Under the pieces are notes generated by a model. The model saw only the letters and a list, made by a program, of their open reading frames with translations. It searched no databases and had not been told where the DNA came from. The position numbers and the translations under genes are program-made. Shown here piece after piece: positions 1 to 4,930 of a stretch of DNA of 6,088 nucleotides. How positions within the stretch are numbered: the stretch's first letter is position 1; each line of letters starts with the position of its first letter. The DNA is from Rubrobacteraceae bacterium (GTDB taxonomy: Bacteria > Actinomycetota > Rubrobacteria > Rubrobacterales > Rubrobacteraceae), in assembly GCA_029240775.1 (NCBI GenBank), contig JARDZQ010000122.1:1-6088 (forward strand), read 5' to 3'.

Positions 1-612
1 CGGCGCCCCGAGCCCCTTGGAGGAGCAGACCGAGACCGTGTCGGCGTGCTCGCACCACTCGCGGGCCGGGATGCCGGTCGCAGCCTGCGCGTTGAAGAGC
101 CGCGCCCCATCCAGGTGGACCTTGAGCCCCAACCCCCTCGCCGCGGTCGCCGCCGCGGCGAAGTCGTCGAGCGGGTAGACCCTGCCGCCGGAAGTGTTGT
201 GAGTATTCTCCAGGCACAGAAGTTTGGATCTCGGGAAGTGGACGTTCTCGGGCCGCACGGCGCCCCGCAGGGTCTCGGGTGAGATCCTACCCCCCTCGCC
301 CGGCAGCGTCCTCACCTGCACGGCGGAGAGGAGGGCCGGAGCCCCCGCCTCGTAGACAAAGACGTGGGCGCCCTCGTGCAGGAGGACCTCGTCGCCGCGC
401 CGCGTGCTGACGAAGACACCGATCTGGTTGGTCATCGTCCCCGAGGGCGCGTATAGAGCTGCCTCCTTGCCGAGCAGCTCCGCCACGTACTCCTCCAGGC
501 GGTTGACCGTGGGGTCCTCCCCGAAGACGTCGTCGCCTAGAGGCGCCTCGAACATCGCCCGCCGCATCCTCTCCGTGGGTCTCGTCACCGTGTCGCTGCG
601 AAGGTCTATCAA
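1..612 (-). CDS. ltaE: Low-specificity L-threonine aldolase, N-terminal 204 residues (3' end cut by window)
   Basis: This is a PLP-dependent fold-type I enzyme that cleaves L-threonine or L-allo-threonine to glycine and acetaldehyde in the cytosol. The protein opens with the family signature LRSDTVTRPT (residues 4-13), then DDVFGEDPTVNRLE (27-40) and the phosphate-binding turn APSGTMTNQ (55-63). His83 in HEGAHVFVYEAGA is at the position of the ring-stacking histidine of E. coli LtaE. HLDGARLFNA (166-175) carries Asp168, expected to contact the PLP nitrogen. SSKGLGAP ends the visible part, with Lys199 as the predicted Schiff-base lysine. Full-length members have about 330-345 residues, so roughly 40% is missing off the left edge. 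The start is TTG at 612, six bases after a perfect AGGAGG (minus strand, 624-619). No ATG fits the conserved N-terminus. The start overlaps the stop of the ribonuclease HIII gene by 4 nt (TTGA), so it is probably translationally coupled. The family call is certain; the exact substrate preference is not. Confidence 0.96.
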   Translation of the reverse strand, partial: MIDLRSDTVTRPTERMRRAMFEAPLGDDVFGEDPTVNRLEEYVAELLGKEAALYAPSGTMTNQIGVFVSTRRGDEVLLHEGAHVFVYEAGAPALLSAVQVRTLPGEGGRISPETLRGAVRPENVHFPRSKLLCLENTHNTSGGRVYPLDDFAAAATAARGLGLKVHLDGARLFNAQAATGIPAREWCEHADTVSVCSSKGLGAP

Positions 613-1511
613 AACGCGCCTCCTACTATCTGCTCCGTGGTCCGAAAGCTGGTCTTTGCTACCCGATCCAGGCCCGCCTTTCCGCGCTCCTGGAAGATTC
701 GCCTGCCGGCATCGAGCACGTGCGTCGCGCCTTTGGGCAGCTCGAAGCCGGCAAAACCGGAGAGCCCATCGAGCTCCTCCAGGAACCTCGCCCGCGCCAC
801 CACGGACGCCGCCGCAACAGCGACGTCGTCCTCGGCCCTCGGCCTCACCTCGAGCCGGACTCCCTCGGGCATGAACGGTTGCAGGCGGGCCCGCGTGTCG
901 CGGTCGAACTCGTCTACGACGACGACCCGGACGTCGCCCTTGAGCTTTCCTATGATCCCGGCGTCTACCTCCGCCAGCAGCCGGTTGACGTTGCCGGCCT
1001 CGCTCCTGCGAGCTTCGTATTCTGGTGGCGAGAGCGCCACGACTGCCACGTTCTCCGGCCCGAGCAGCTCGATCAAGCGTGAGGAGATGCGGCGCGTGCT
1101 CTCGTCGCTCTTGAGGAGCTTGGAGTCGCGAACGCCGGCCTCGACGAGCCTCTGCTCGGTCTCCGCGTCGGGCACACGCGCCCCGACGACGACGAGCGGT
1201 CCGAAGTAGTCGCCCTTGCCTGCCTCGTCTATCCCGAGCCGCGGCGTAGAGCCAGTCGACCGCGCTGGTTCACCACTGCTTCGCCTCCCCTCCCGCACCT
1301 CCTTCCAGCCTTCTAGCAGGTCCCTGAGCCCGGACCTCGGGGCCTGCACGGCGACCTTGCCCGTCGTGTACACGTTCAGGCGTGCCGACTCGGGACCGCG
1401 CTCGAGGTAGTACTGCGTGCCGTAGTCTATCTCGCGGTGGCCGGTGACCCGCACGTCCCACTCATCGAGTAGGGGCTGGAGATCCCGGGGCATGACGTTC
1501 TGGGGGTTCAC
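609..1511 (-). CDS. rnhC: Ribonuclease HIII
   Basis: This endonuclease cuts the RNA strand of RNA:DNA hybrids, such as R-loops and Okazaki primers. From the GTG start it has 300 residues, close to the usual size of about 300-315. Residues 1-75 form the N-terminal substrate-binding domain typical of RNase HIII (DUF3378, TBP-like), seen as IDYGTQYYLE and LNVYTTGKVAVQ (45-56). This domain distinguishes HIII from HII. A short basic Ser/Gly linker (75-90) leads to the catalytic domain with GIDEAGKGDYFGPLVVVG (93-110; catalytic Asp95, Glu96), DSKLL (129-133), VVVVDEF (Asp200) and AEDDVAVAAASVVAR (Asp228 or Asp229 as the fourth acidic residue). All four acidic positions are present, so the enzyme should be active. 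An in-frame ATG at 1604 would add 31 Arg-rich residues overlapping acylphosphatase, which is unlikely. GTG at 1511 overlaps the acylphosphatase stop as GTGA and has GAGG four bases upstream. ATG at 1493 is a weaker alternative without a ribosome site. RNase HIII is best known from Firmicutes. Confidence 0.94.
   Translation of the reverse strand: MNPQNVMPRDLQPLLDEWDVRVTGHREIDYGTQYYLERGPESARLNVYTTGKVAVQAPRSGLRDLLEGWKEVREGRRSSGEPARSTGSTPRLGIDEAGKGDYFGPLVVVGARVPDAETEQRLVEAGVRDSKLLKSDESTRRISSRLIELLGPENVAVVALSPPEYEARRSEAGNVNRLLAEVDAGIIGKLKGDVRVVVVDEFDRDTRARLQPFMPEGVRLEVRPRAEDDVAVAAASVVARARFLEELDGLSGFAGFELPKGATHVLDAGRRIFQERGKAGLDRVAKTSFRTTEQIVGGAF
619..624 (-). promoter_or_regulatory. Ribosome binding site of the threonine aldolase gene
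   Basis: A perfect AGGAGG on the minus strand lies six bases before the TTG at 612-610, inside the last codons of ribonuclease HIII. It decides the choice of the uncommon TTG start. With the TTGA stop/start overlap it suggests coupled translation of the two genes. Confidence 0.8.
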
Positions 1512-1792
1512 CGCACCTCGAAGCCCGTGAGGTCTCCGGCGGGGGCCTCGAACTCGGCATCCACGTCCTTGACGGTAGCGTGCGGCGGGCCCTCTTCGCA
1601 CCACCGGACCATCTCCCGCACCTTCTCCCGCGGTCCCTCGAAGACCGCTTCGACCCGGCCGTCGGGCAGGTTCCTGACCCAGCCCGCGAGGCCGAGCTGC
1701 TCTGCTCTCTCCCTGGCGGAGTCCCGGAAAAAGACGCCCTGCACACCTCCGGAGACGTAGACGTGGGCCCGCTCCCGGTCGCCGCTCTCCAT
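1508..1792 (-). CDS. acyP: Acylphosphatase
   Basis: This small cytosolic enzyme hydrolyses carboxyl-phosphate bonds (acetyl phosphate, 1,3-bisphosphoglycerate and similar). At 94 residues it matches the compact family size of about 90-100. The N-terminal strand HVYVSGGVQGVFFRDSA (10-26) contains the phosphate-binding loop with catalytic Arg23. WVRNLPDGRVEAVFEG (38-53) supplies catalytic Asn41 and the second signature. Both catalytic positions carry the same numbers as in the well-studied vertebrate enzymes. The loop reads GGVQGV rather than the common GRVQGV, a mild deviation outside the catalytic pair. ATG at 1792 is chosen because AGGAGG sits exactly six bases upstream; an in-frame ATG at 1822 has no such site. 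It is the first gene of the minus-strand operon, its stop overlaps the ribonuclease HIII start by 4 nt, and it diverges from the glycosyltransferase gene. Its metabolic partner cannot be told from the context. Confidence 0.95.
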   Translation of the reverse strand: MESGDRERAHVYVSGGVQGVFFRDSARERAEQLGLAGWVRNLPDGRVEAVFEGPREKVREMVRWCEEGPPHATVKDVDAEFEAPAGDLTGFEVR

Positions 1793-1798
1793 GCGAGT

Positions 1799-1804
1799 CC
1801 TCCT
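1799..1804 (-). promoter_or_regulatory. Ribosome binding site of acylphosphatase
   Basis: A perfect AGGAGG on the minus strand lies six bases before ATG 1792-1790. It fixes the start of the operon's first gene over the in-frame ATG 30 bases upstream. Confidence 0.85.
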
Positions 1805-1860
1805 GTATAGAACACGGTGCATTCGCTCAGTCTAACGCCCTTTTGGGTGCTTTCGTCCGA

Positions 1861-1866
1861 TATGCT
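1861..1866 (+). promoter_or_regulatory. Possible -10 element for the glycosyltransferase gene
   Basis: TATGCT resembles TATAAT at four of six positions and stands 14 bases before the ATG at 1881. No convincing -35 box is seen at the normal distance. The 88-bp divergent interval must hold promoters for both directions; this is only the best-looking candidate on the plus strand. The interval also contains a small CGCCC-TTTT-GGGTG hairpin (1836-1849). Minus-strand promoter boxes are not clear to me. Confidence 0.3.
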
Positions 1867-1880
1867 AGCCTAGAGCGGTC

Positions 1881-3452
1881 ATGGAAGCGGGAGAGCGAGC
1901 GGTGGTCGGCGGTCGGAGTGCGGGAGGTGCGCGCAGAGCGCTGCTGACGGTGGTGGTCCCGACCCGCAACGAGGCGGACAACGTGCCCTTGCTGTTGCGC
2001 GAGCTGCGCGAGAGCCTGGACGGCATTGACTACCGGGTAGTCTTCGTGGACGACTCCACCGACGAGACGCCCGAGGTGATAAGAAACCTGGAGGACGAGA
2101 GCGTCACGCTCATCCACCGCAAGGGCTCAGAGCGGGACGGCGGCCTCTCCACGGCGGTCACGACCGGCATAGAGGCGTTCGCGGGGATGAGCGAGTACAC
2201 CTGCGTGATGGACGCGGACCTCCAGCACCCCCCGCACAAGGTGCGCGAGATGCTGGAGCTTGCCAGCGGCACGGACGCCGACGTCGTGGTGGCGAGCCGC
2301 TACGCGCACGGCGGCAGCTACACAGGGCTCCCCGGGCCCCTGCGCCGCGGGGTCTCGGTGGGGAGCAAGTACCTGTCCCAGCTCGTCTTCAAGGAGGCGC
2401 GCAAGACCAGCGATCCGATGACGGGCTTCTTCCTGGTGCGCAACGCCGCCATCTCCGGCATCCAGTTCCGTCCCACGGGGTTCAAGATCCTGCTTGAGAT
2501 CCTCGTGTGCGCCCCGGAGCTGAAGGTTGTAGAGACGCCGCTGGACTTCAGGGCGCGCTACGCCGGGGTCTCGAAGGCCACCTTCAGGCAGGGTCTGGAG
2601 TATCTGGCCCACATAAGCAGCCTGTTCTGGTACGTGCCGTCAGCGGGGCGTTTCTGGAAGTTCGCCCTGGTCGGGGCCTCCGGGGTCCTACTAAACAACG
2701 TAATCCTCATAACCCTGGCCGAGTACTTCGACGCCAACAAGGTCATAGCCTGGATGTTCGCCGTGGGCCTGAGCATCCTGAGCAACTTCCTCTTGAACAA
2801 CGCCTTCACCTGGCGCGACATCAGGCACTCGAGCAGGATCCACTTCCTCCTGCGCGGCGCCCTGGCTTACCCGGTGGCGATAGTGGGCATAGGCGCGAAC
2901 TTCGCCGTCTACTACCCGCTCCTGAAATACGTGAGCGAAGACTTCCCCTACTACGTGCTCTTCAATTTGCTCGGGATAGCAGCCGGCACGAGCGTGAACT
3001 TCATACTGAGCTCGCGCCTGGTCTTCCGGCCCTCCACCCCCAGGAACCTCGACCCCGAAGCCCCCCCGGAGCACATAGCCGAGGAGGTGCGCCGCGAGCT
3101 CAAGGCAGACTGGGTAGCTCTGATCTCCGCCCCCGACCTGGCTACTCTCGGCGAACATACCCCCCACCGGCTCTCCGAGGCTGACAGGGGCGTCGTCGAA
3201 CTGGTACTCAAGAGCGCCCAGCCGACCCTGACCGTCACAGGTCCCCGCCGTCTCCCCCAGGCCCGCACCAACGCCCGCTTCACGAACTCCCTGGCAGTCC
3301 CGATCACCCACCAGACCCACCCCGTCGGCGTCGTCTACGCGACCCGCAACTCCACCGAACCATTTAACGACGAGGATCTGCACTGGCTGACCGCCTACGC
3401 CAGCACCGCAGGCCCCCTCTTCACCCGAAACCGAACAAGCCAAAGAGACTAG
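1881..3452 (+). CDS. GT2 glycosyltransferase-GtrA membrane fusion protein with C-terminal GAF-like domain
   Basis: This is probably a polyprenol-phosphate glycosyltransferase that moves a sugar from a nucleotide donor to a lipid carrier at the inner membrane face, for cell-envelope glycans. Residues 22-235 form a GT-A domain of the dolichyl-phosphate-mannose synthase/GtrB type: VVVPTRNEADNV (24-35), VVFVDDSTDETP (53-64), the metal-binding MDADLQHPP (110-118, DxD), VVVASRY (135-141), DPMTGFFLVR (178-187) and RPTGFKILLEILV (197-209). Residues 258-382 form a GtrA-like domain with about four membrane helices (near 258-282, 287-308, 321-347, 356-380). Residues about 395-516 look like a GAF sensory domain: a helix EEVRRELKADWVALIS, then SLAVPITHQTHPVGVVYATR (470-489) and FNDEDLHWLTAYASTAGPLF (495-514). 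GT2-GtrA fusions are known; a GAF tail on one is unusual. The sugar and acceptor cannot be told from sequence. The start is the first ATG with only a weak GAG upstream; GTG at 1902, preceded by GGGAGAG, is an alternative that costs no domain. Confidence 0.9.
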   Translation: MEAGERAVVGGRSAGGARRALLTVVVPTRNEADNVPLLLRELRESLDGIDYRVVFVDDSTDETPEVIRNLEDESVTLIHRKGSERDGGLSTAVTTGIEAFAGMSEYTCVMDADLQHPPHKVREMLELASGTDADVVVASRYAHGGSYTGLPGPLRRGVSVGSKYLSQLVFKEARKTSDPMTGFFLVRNAAISGIQFRPTGFKILLEILVCAPELKVVETPLDFRARYAGVSKATFRQGLEYLAHISSLFWYVPSAGRFWKFALVGASGVLLNNVILITLAEYFDANKVIAWMFAVGLSILSNFLLNNAFTWRDIRHSSRIHFLLRGALAYPVAIVGIGANFAVYYPLLKYVSEDFPYYVLFNLLGIAAGTSVNFILSSRLVFRPSTPRNLDPEAPPEHIAEEVRRELKADWVALISAPDLATLGEHTPHRLSEADRGVVELVLKSAQPTLTVTGPRRLPQARTNARFTNSLAVPITHQTHPVGVVYATRNSTEPFNDEDLHWLTAYASTAGPLFTRNRTSQRD

Positions 3453-3509
3453 AGAGCAGCTGGCGAAAGATTCGAGCCTTCTACGAAACAGGGCGTTGGG
3501 GTTTTGAGG

Positions 3510-3527
3510 CGAGGGTTGGACCCCTCG
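3510..3527 (+). terminator. Possible terminator hairpin of the glycosyltransferase gene (no T-run)
   Basis: CGAGGG and CCCTCG form a perfect 6-bp stem around a 6-base loop, flanked by an outer GGGG/CCCC pair of tracts (3498-3501 and 3535-3538). It begins 57 bases after the stop codon. No T-run follows on the plus strand, so intrinsic termination is uncertain; it may instead be an mRNA 3'-end structure. Confidence 0.35.
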
Positions 3528-3554
3528 ACCGTAGCCCCGATACCCATAGAATCC

Positions 3555-3586
3555 AAGATCCTAAAGACCTAATAACCTAAGAGCCT
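3555..3586. repeat. Degenerate tandem octamer repeat, four units
   Basis: Four in-phase 8-base units follow one another: AAGATCCT, AAAGACCT, AATAACCT and AAGAGCCT. A fifth, decayed unit AGAACCCA follows at 3587-3594. The rough consensus is AAGANCCT, or AGGNTCTT on the other strand. The units differ at one to three positions, so this is an old or selected array rather than a fresh slippage product. It lies just beyond the T-run that ends the minus-strand hairpin cluster. Function unknown. Confidence 0.6.
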
Positions 3587-3593
3587 AGAACCC

Positions 3594-3639
3594 AAAAACT
3601 GAACCGGGCGGGCCGGCAAAGACCGACCCCGCCCCGGTT
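3594..3639 (-). terminator. Candidate intrinsic terminator, minus strand
   Basis: On the minus strand AACCGGG-type arms (3632-3638 with 3602-3608) form a 7-bp stem, extended by four more GC pairs after a one-base bulge, with a small inner loop. Three bases after the stem comes a run of five T (3598-3594). The T-run is on the minus strand only, so the structure would end a leftward transcript from inside the intergenic interval. No gene in the window needs a leftward terminator here, which points to an unannotated RNA. Confidence 0.5.
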
Positions 3640-3660
3640 GGCCCCTCCCCGCAAGGGGCC
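3640..3660. repeat. Perfect 7-bp inverted repeat (stem-loop)
   Basis: GGCCCCT and AGGGGCC are exact complements around a 7-base loop. An alternative fold is a CCCC-GCAA-GGGG stem with a GNRA tetraloop when read on the plus strand. It directly abuts the minus-strand terminator-like hairpin. Confidence 0.6.
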
Positions 3661-3920
3661 GGCGTCGGACCTCACCACCCCTCCCAGCTGATGAGATCCA
3701 TCGCGAACCCCGCGTCTCGAGCCAAGCTTTAACTACCGAGCCCCGGCCGAGCGGGATCCGCCCGAACGAAAACCTAGCACCGGCAAGCGCACAACGCAAC
3801 CCGTGATAATCCCTATACCTAAGCCAGAAAACCCCCGCCGTAGAGGGCCGGACACGACATGTGCTCCACCCCGGGCTTACCTCCACAACATCTTGAGCCT
3901 GTACCAAAATCAAAGCCTGT

Positions 3921-3966
3921 TACTAAATTTACATAAACCATTAGTGCAGGGTTAGGTAAGTTTATG
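3921..3966. promoter_or_regulatory. AT-rich palindromic island, possible operator or promoter
   Basis: In a GC-rich setting this stretch is strikingly AT-rich. It contains the perfect 8-base palindrome TAAATTTA (3924-3931) and a 7-base inverted repeat CATAAAC (3932-3938) / GTTTATG (3960-3966) separated by 21 bases, a spacing of about two helical turns that would suit a dimeric regulator. TTTACA at 3928-3933 could be a -35 box, but no -10 fits at the right distance. Which gene it would serve is unknown. Confidence 0.3.
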
Positions 3967-4087
3967 GTTGAGATACAGCCCTCCTCGACACGGCACGAGT
4001 CTAGGAGCTAAGGGTGTTGGGAGGGGCCGTGAACTTCAGGTGGTAGGAGGGTTGGTGTGAGCCGGTCGCGCGGGCGGCATCGGGCTT

Positions 4088-4093
4088 TATACT
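4088..4093 (+). promoter_or_regulatory. -10 element giving a leaderless SAM hydrolase mRNA
   Basis: TATACT matches TATAAT at five of six positions and ends six bases before the ATG at 4100, so transcription would start at or within a base or two of the start codon. No Shine-Dalgarno sequence precedes that ATG, as expected for a leaderless mRNA. No good -35 box is visible at 16-18 bp; leaderless promoters in Actinobacteria and Deinococcus often rely on the -10 element alone. Confidence 0.55.
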
Positions 4094-4099
4094 ACCGGC

Positions 4100-4930
4100 A
4101 TGAGGCCCATATGCTTTCTATCGGACTTCGGGTTGGCCGACGACTTCGTGGGCACATGCAAGGGCGTGATGTTGAGCGTCGCGCCCGGGGTAGCCGTGAT
4201 CGACCTGGCGCATGAGGTTCCGGGGTTCGAGATCGAGGGCGGGGCGGAGATACTGCAGCACGCGACCCGCTACATGCCCGAGGACACGGTCTATATAGCC
4301 GTCGTCGACCCTGGGGTGGGTACAGAGCGCCGGGCGCTTGCGCTGAGGACGGAGAGCGGTGCCCTGCTGGTGGGGCCGGACAACGGTCTCCTCTTCCCCG
4401 CGGCGGCGGCTCTGGGGGGCATCTCGGAGGCTGTAGTGCTCACAGACGAGCGCTACCATGTCCACCCGGTCTCCAACACCTTCCATGGGCGTGACGTATT
4501 CTCGCCCGTAGCGGCGCACCTGGCGGCGGGCGTAGAGCTCTCGGAGCTTGGAGAGGCGACAGACCCCTCCTCCCTGACGCGCCTCGGTCTGCCCGGGGCC
4601 GAAGAAGAGGTGACCGGCGCGGGGGTGAGGACCCGGATCATCTCCATAGACCGCTACGGCAACGCCCGGTTGTCCGTGAGCCAGGAGGAGTCAGGGCTCG
4701 AGTACGGAGCCGCCCTGGAGGTGGATGTCGGGGACGGCGAGATGGCGGTCCGCTACGTAGAGACGTTCGGGTCGGCCAAGGCGGGAGAGCTGGTGCTCGT
4801 CCCGGACTCGCACTGGCGCCTCAGCCTCGCCATAAACAAAGGCAACGCCGCCCACGCGCTCGGGCTCAAGACCGGCGCGACGGTCCGTATCACGCCCCTG
4901 GCAGAGGGTCGCGTGGACGATGGAGCCTGA
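4100..4930 (+). CDS. SAM hydroxide adenosyltransferase (DUF62 / SAM_HAT family)
   Basis: This enzyme hydrolyses S-adenosylmethionine to adenosine and methionine. It is related to the fluorinase and chlorinase SalL but uses water or hydroxide instead of halide. At 276 residues it has the usual family length of about 255-290. The N-terminal domain shows FLSDFGLADDFVGTCKGVM (6-24), VIDLAHEVPGF (33-43), VDPGVGTERRAL (69-80), GPDNGLLFPAA (92-102) and TFHGRDVFSPVAAHLA (127-142). The C-terminal beta-barrel domain has IISIDRYGNARLSV (180-193) and SLAINKGNAAHALG (242-255). The triad of the P. horikoshii enzyme (Asp68, Arg75, His127) maps at a constant offset to Asp70, Arg77 and His129, so water activation should be intact and halide use is not expected. 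The physiological role of the family is unsettled. The ATG at 4100 starts right at the first conserved strand with no ribosome site, consistent with a leaderless mRNA. Its 3' end overlaps the next gene by 11 nt. Confidence 0.95.
   Translation: MRPICFLSDFGLADDFVGTCKGVMLSVAPGVAVIDLAHEVPGFEIEGGAEILQHATRYMPEDTVYIAVVDPGVGTERRALALRTESGALLVGPDNGLLFPAAAALGGISEAVVLTDERYHVHPVSNTFHGRDVFSPVAAHLAAGVELSELGEATDPSSLTRLGLPGAEEEVTGAGVRTRIISIDRYGNARLSVSQEESGLEYGAALEVDVGDGEMAVRYVETFGSAKAGELVLVPDSHWRLSLAINKGNAAHALGLKTGATVRITPLAEGRVDDGA

Larger units (their letters stand above)
3594..3800 (-). ncRNA. Candidate structured RNA on the minus strand (weak 5S-rRNA-like features)
   Basis: Read leftward, the segment packs several hairpins. 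An 8-bp stem around a three-base loop (3765-3747) needs two G:U pairs that exist only in a minus-strand transcript. A GAGA-CGCG stem with a five-base bulge lies at 3718-3693, a perfect 7-bp stem at 3660-3640, and the terminator-like hairpin plus T-run at 3639-3594. A long-range helix could pair 3784-3773 with 3669-3658, enclosing about 127 bases, but its end overlaps one arm of the 3640-3660 hairpin, so the two would exclude each other. Within it, CTCGGTAGTTAAAGC (3740-3726) recalls the loop B/helix III strand of 5S rRNA and GCGATGGATCT recalls the GCCGATGGTACT region. The match is too poor for a working 5S rRNA. It may be a decayed 5S copy or an unrelated RNA. The 5' end is a guess; GATTAT at 3811-3806 could be a -10 box. 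Confidence 0.35.
3453..4099. other. 647-bp intergenic interval without a credible protein gene
   Basis: Open frames here lack family motifs and third-position GC bias. The stretch is locally more AT-rich than its surroundings near 3540-3600 and 3900-3970. It contains a hairpin after the glycosyltransferase gene, a degenerate octamer repeat, a hairpin cluster that reads best as a minus-strand RNA, an AT-rich palindromic island and, at its right end, the promoter of the SAM hydrolase gene. These are listed separately. Between 3970 and 4085 there is one imperfect hairpin (3981-4007, CTCCT with AGGAG and GAC with GTC) of unknown meaning. Confidence 0.7.

Noticed and set aside
404..874. A 156-codon plus-strand open frame across the aldolase/RNase HIII junction
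   Set aside because: It is antisense to two clearly identified genes, is Arg/Pro/Ser-rich and has no motif. The same applies to other long antisense frames, such as 2691-3443 (opposite the glycosyltransferase) and 5276-5800 (opposite the membrane protein).
1509..1604. A longer ribonuclease HIII starting at ATG 1604
   Set aside because: The extra 31 residues are Arg-rich, unlike the family N-terminus, and overlap conserved acylphosphatase sequence. The GTG at 1511 gives a normal length.
1790..1822. A longer acylphosphatase starting at ATG 1822
   Set aside because: It would place the perfect AGGAGG inside the coding region and add ten residues not seen in the family.
3555..3594. A CRISPR array
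   Set aside because: The repeat unit is only 8 bases, there are no spacers and no cas genes nearby.
3640..3790. A tRNA gene on the minus strand
   Set aside because: GGTAGTTAAAGC resembles a D-arm and GGGGTTCG resembles a T-loop, but there is no 7-bp acceptor stem, no closed T-stem and no CCA-compatible end at the right spacing.
3569..3913. A 114-codon minus-strand open frame through the intergenic interval
   Set aside because: The product is Arg/Gly/Pro-rich with no family motif, the codons lack the third-position GC bias of the real genes, and the frame runs through strong hairpins and a T-run. It looks like a translation of a structured non-coding segment.
3967..4099. A SAM-responsive riboswitch upstream of the SAM hydrolase
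   Set aside because: I searched for the conserved cores of SAM, cobalamin, TPP, FMN and cyclic-di-nucleotide riboswitches and found none. The -10 element at 4088-4093 would also place the transcript start at the ATG, leaving no leader.
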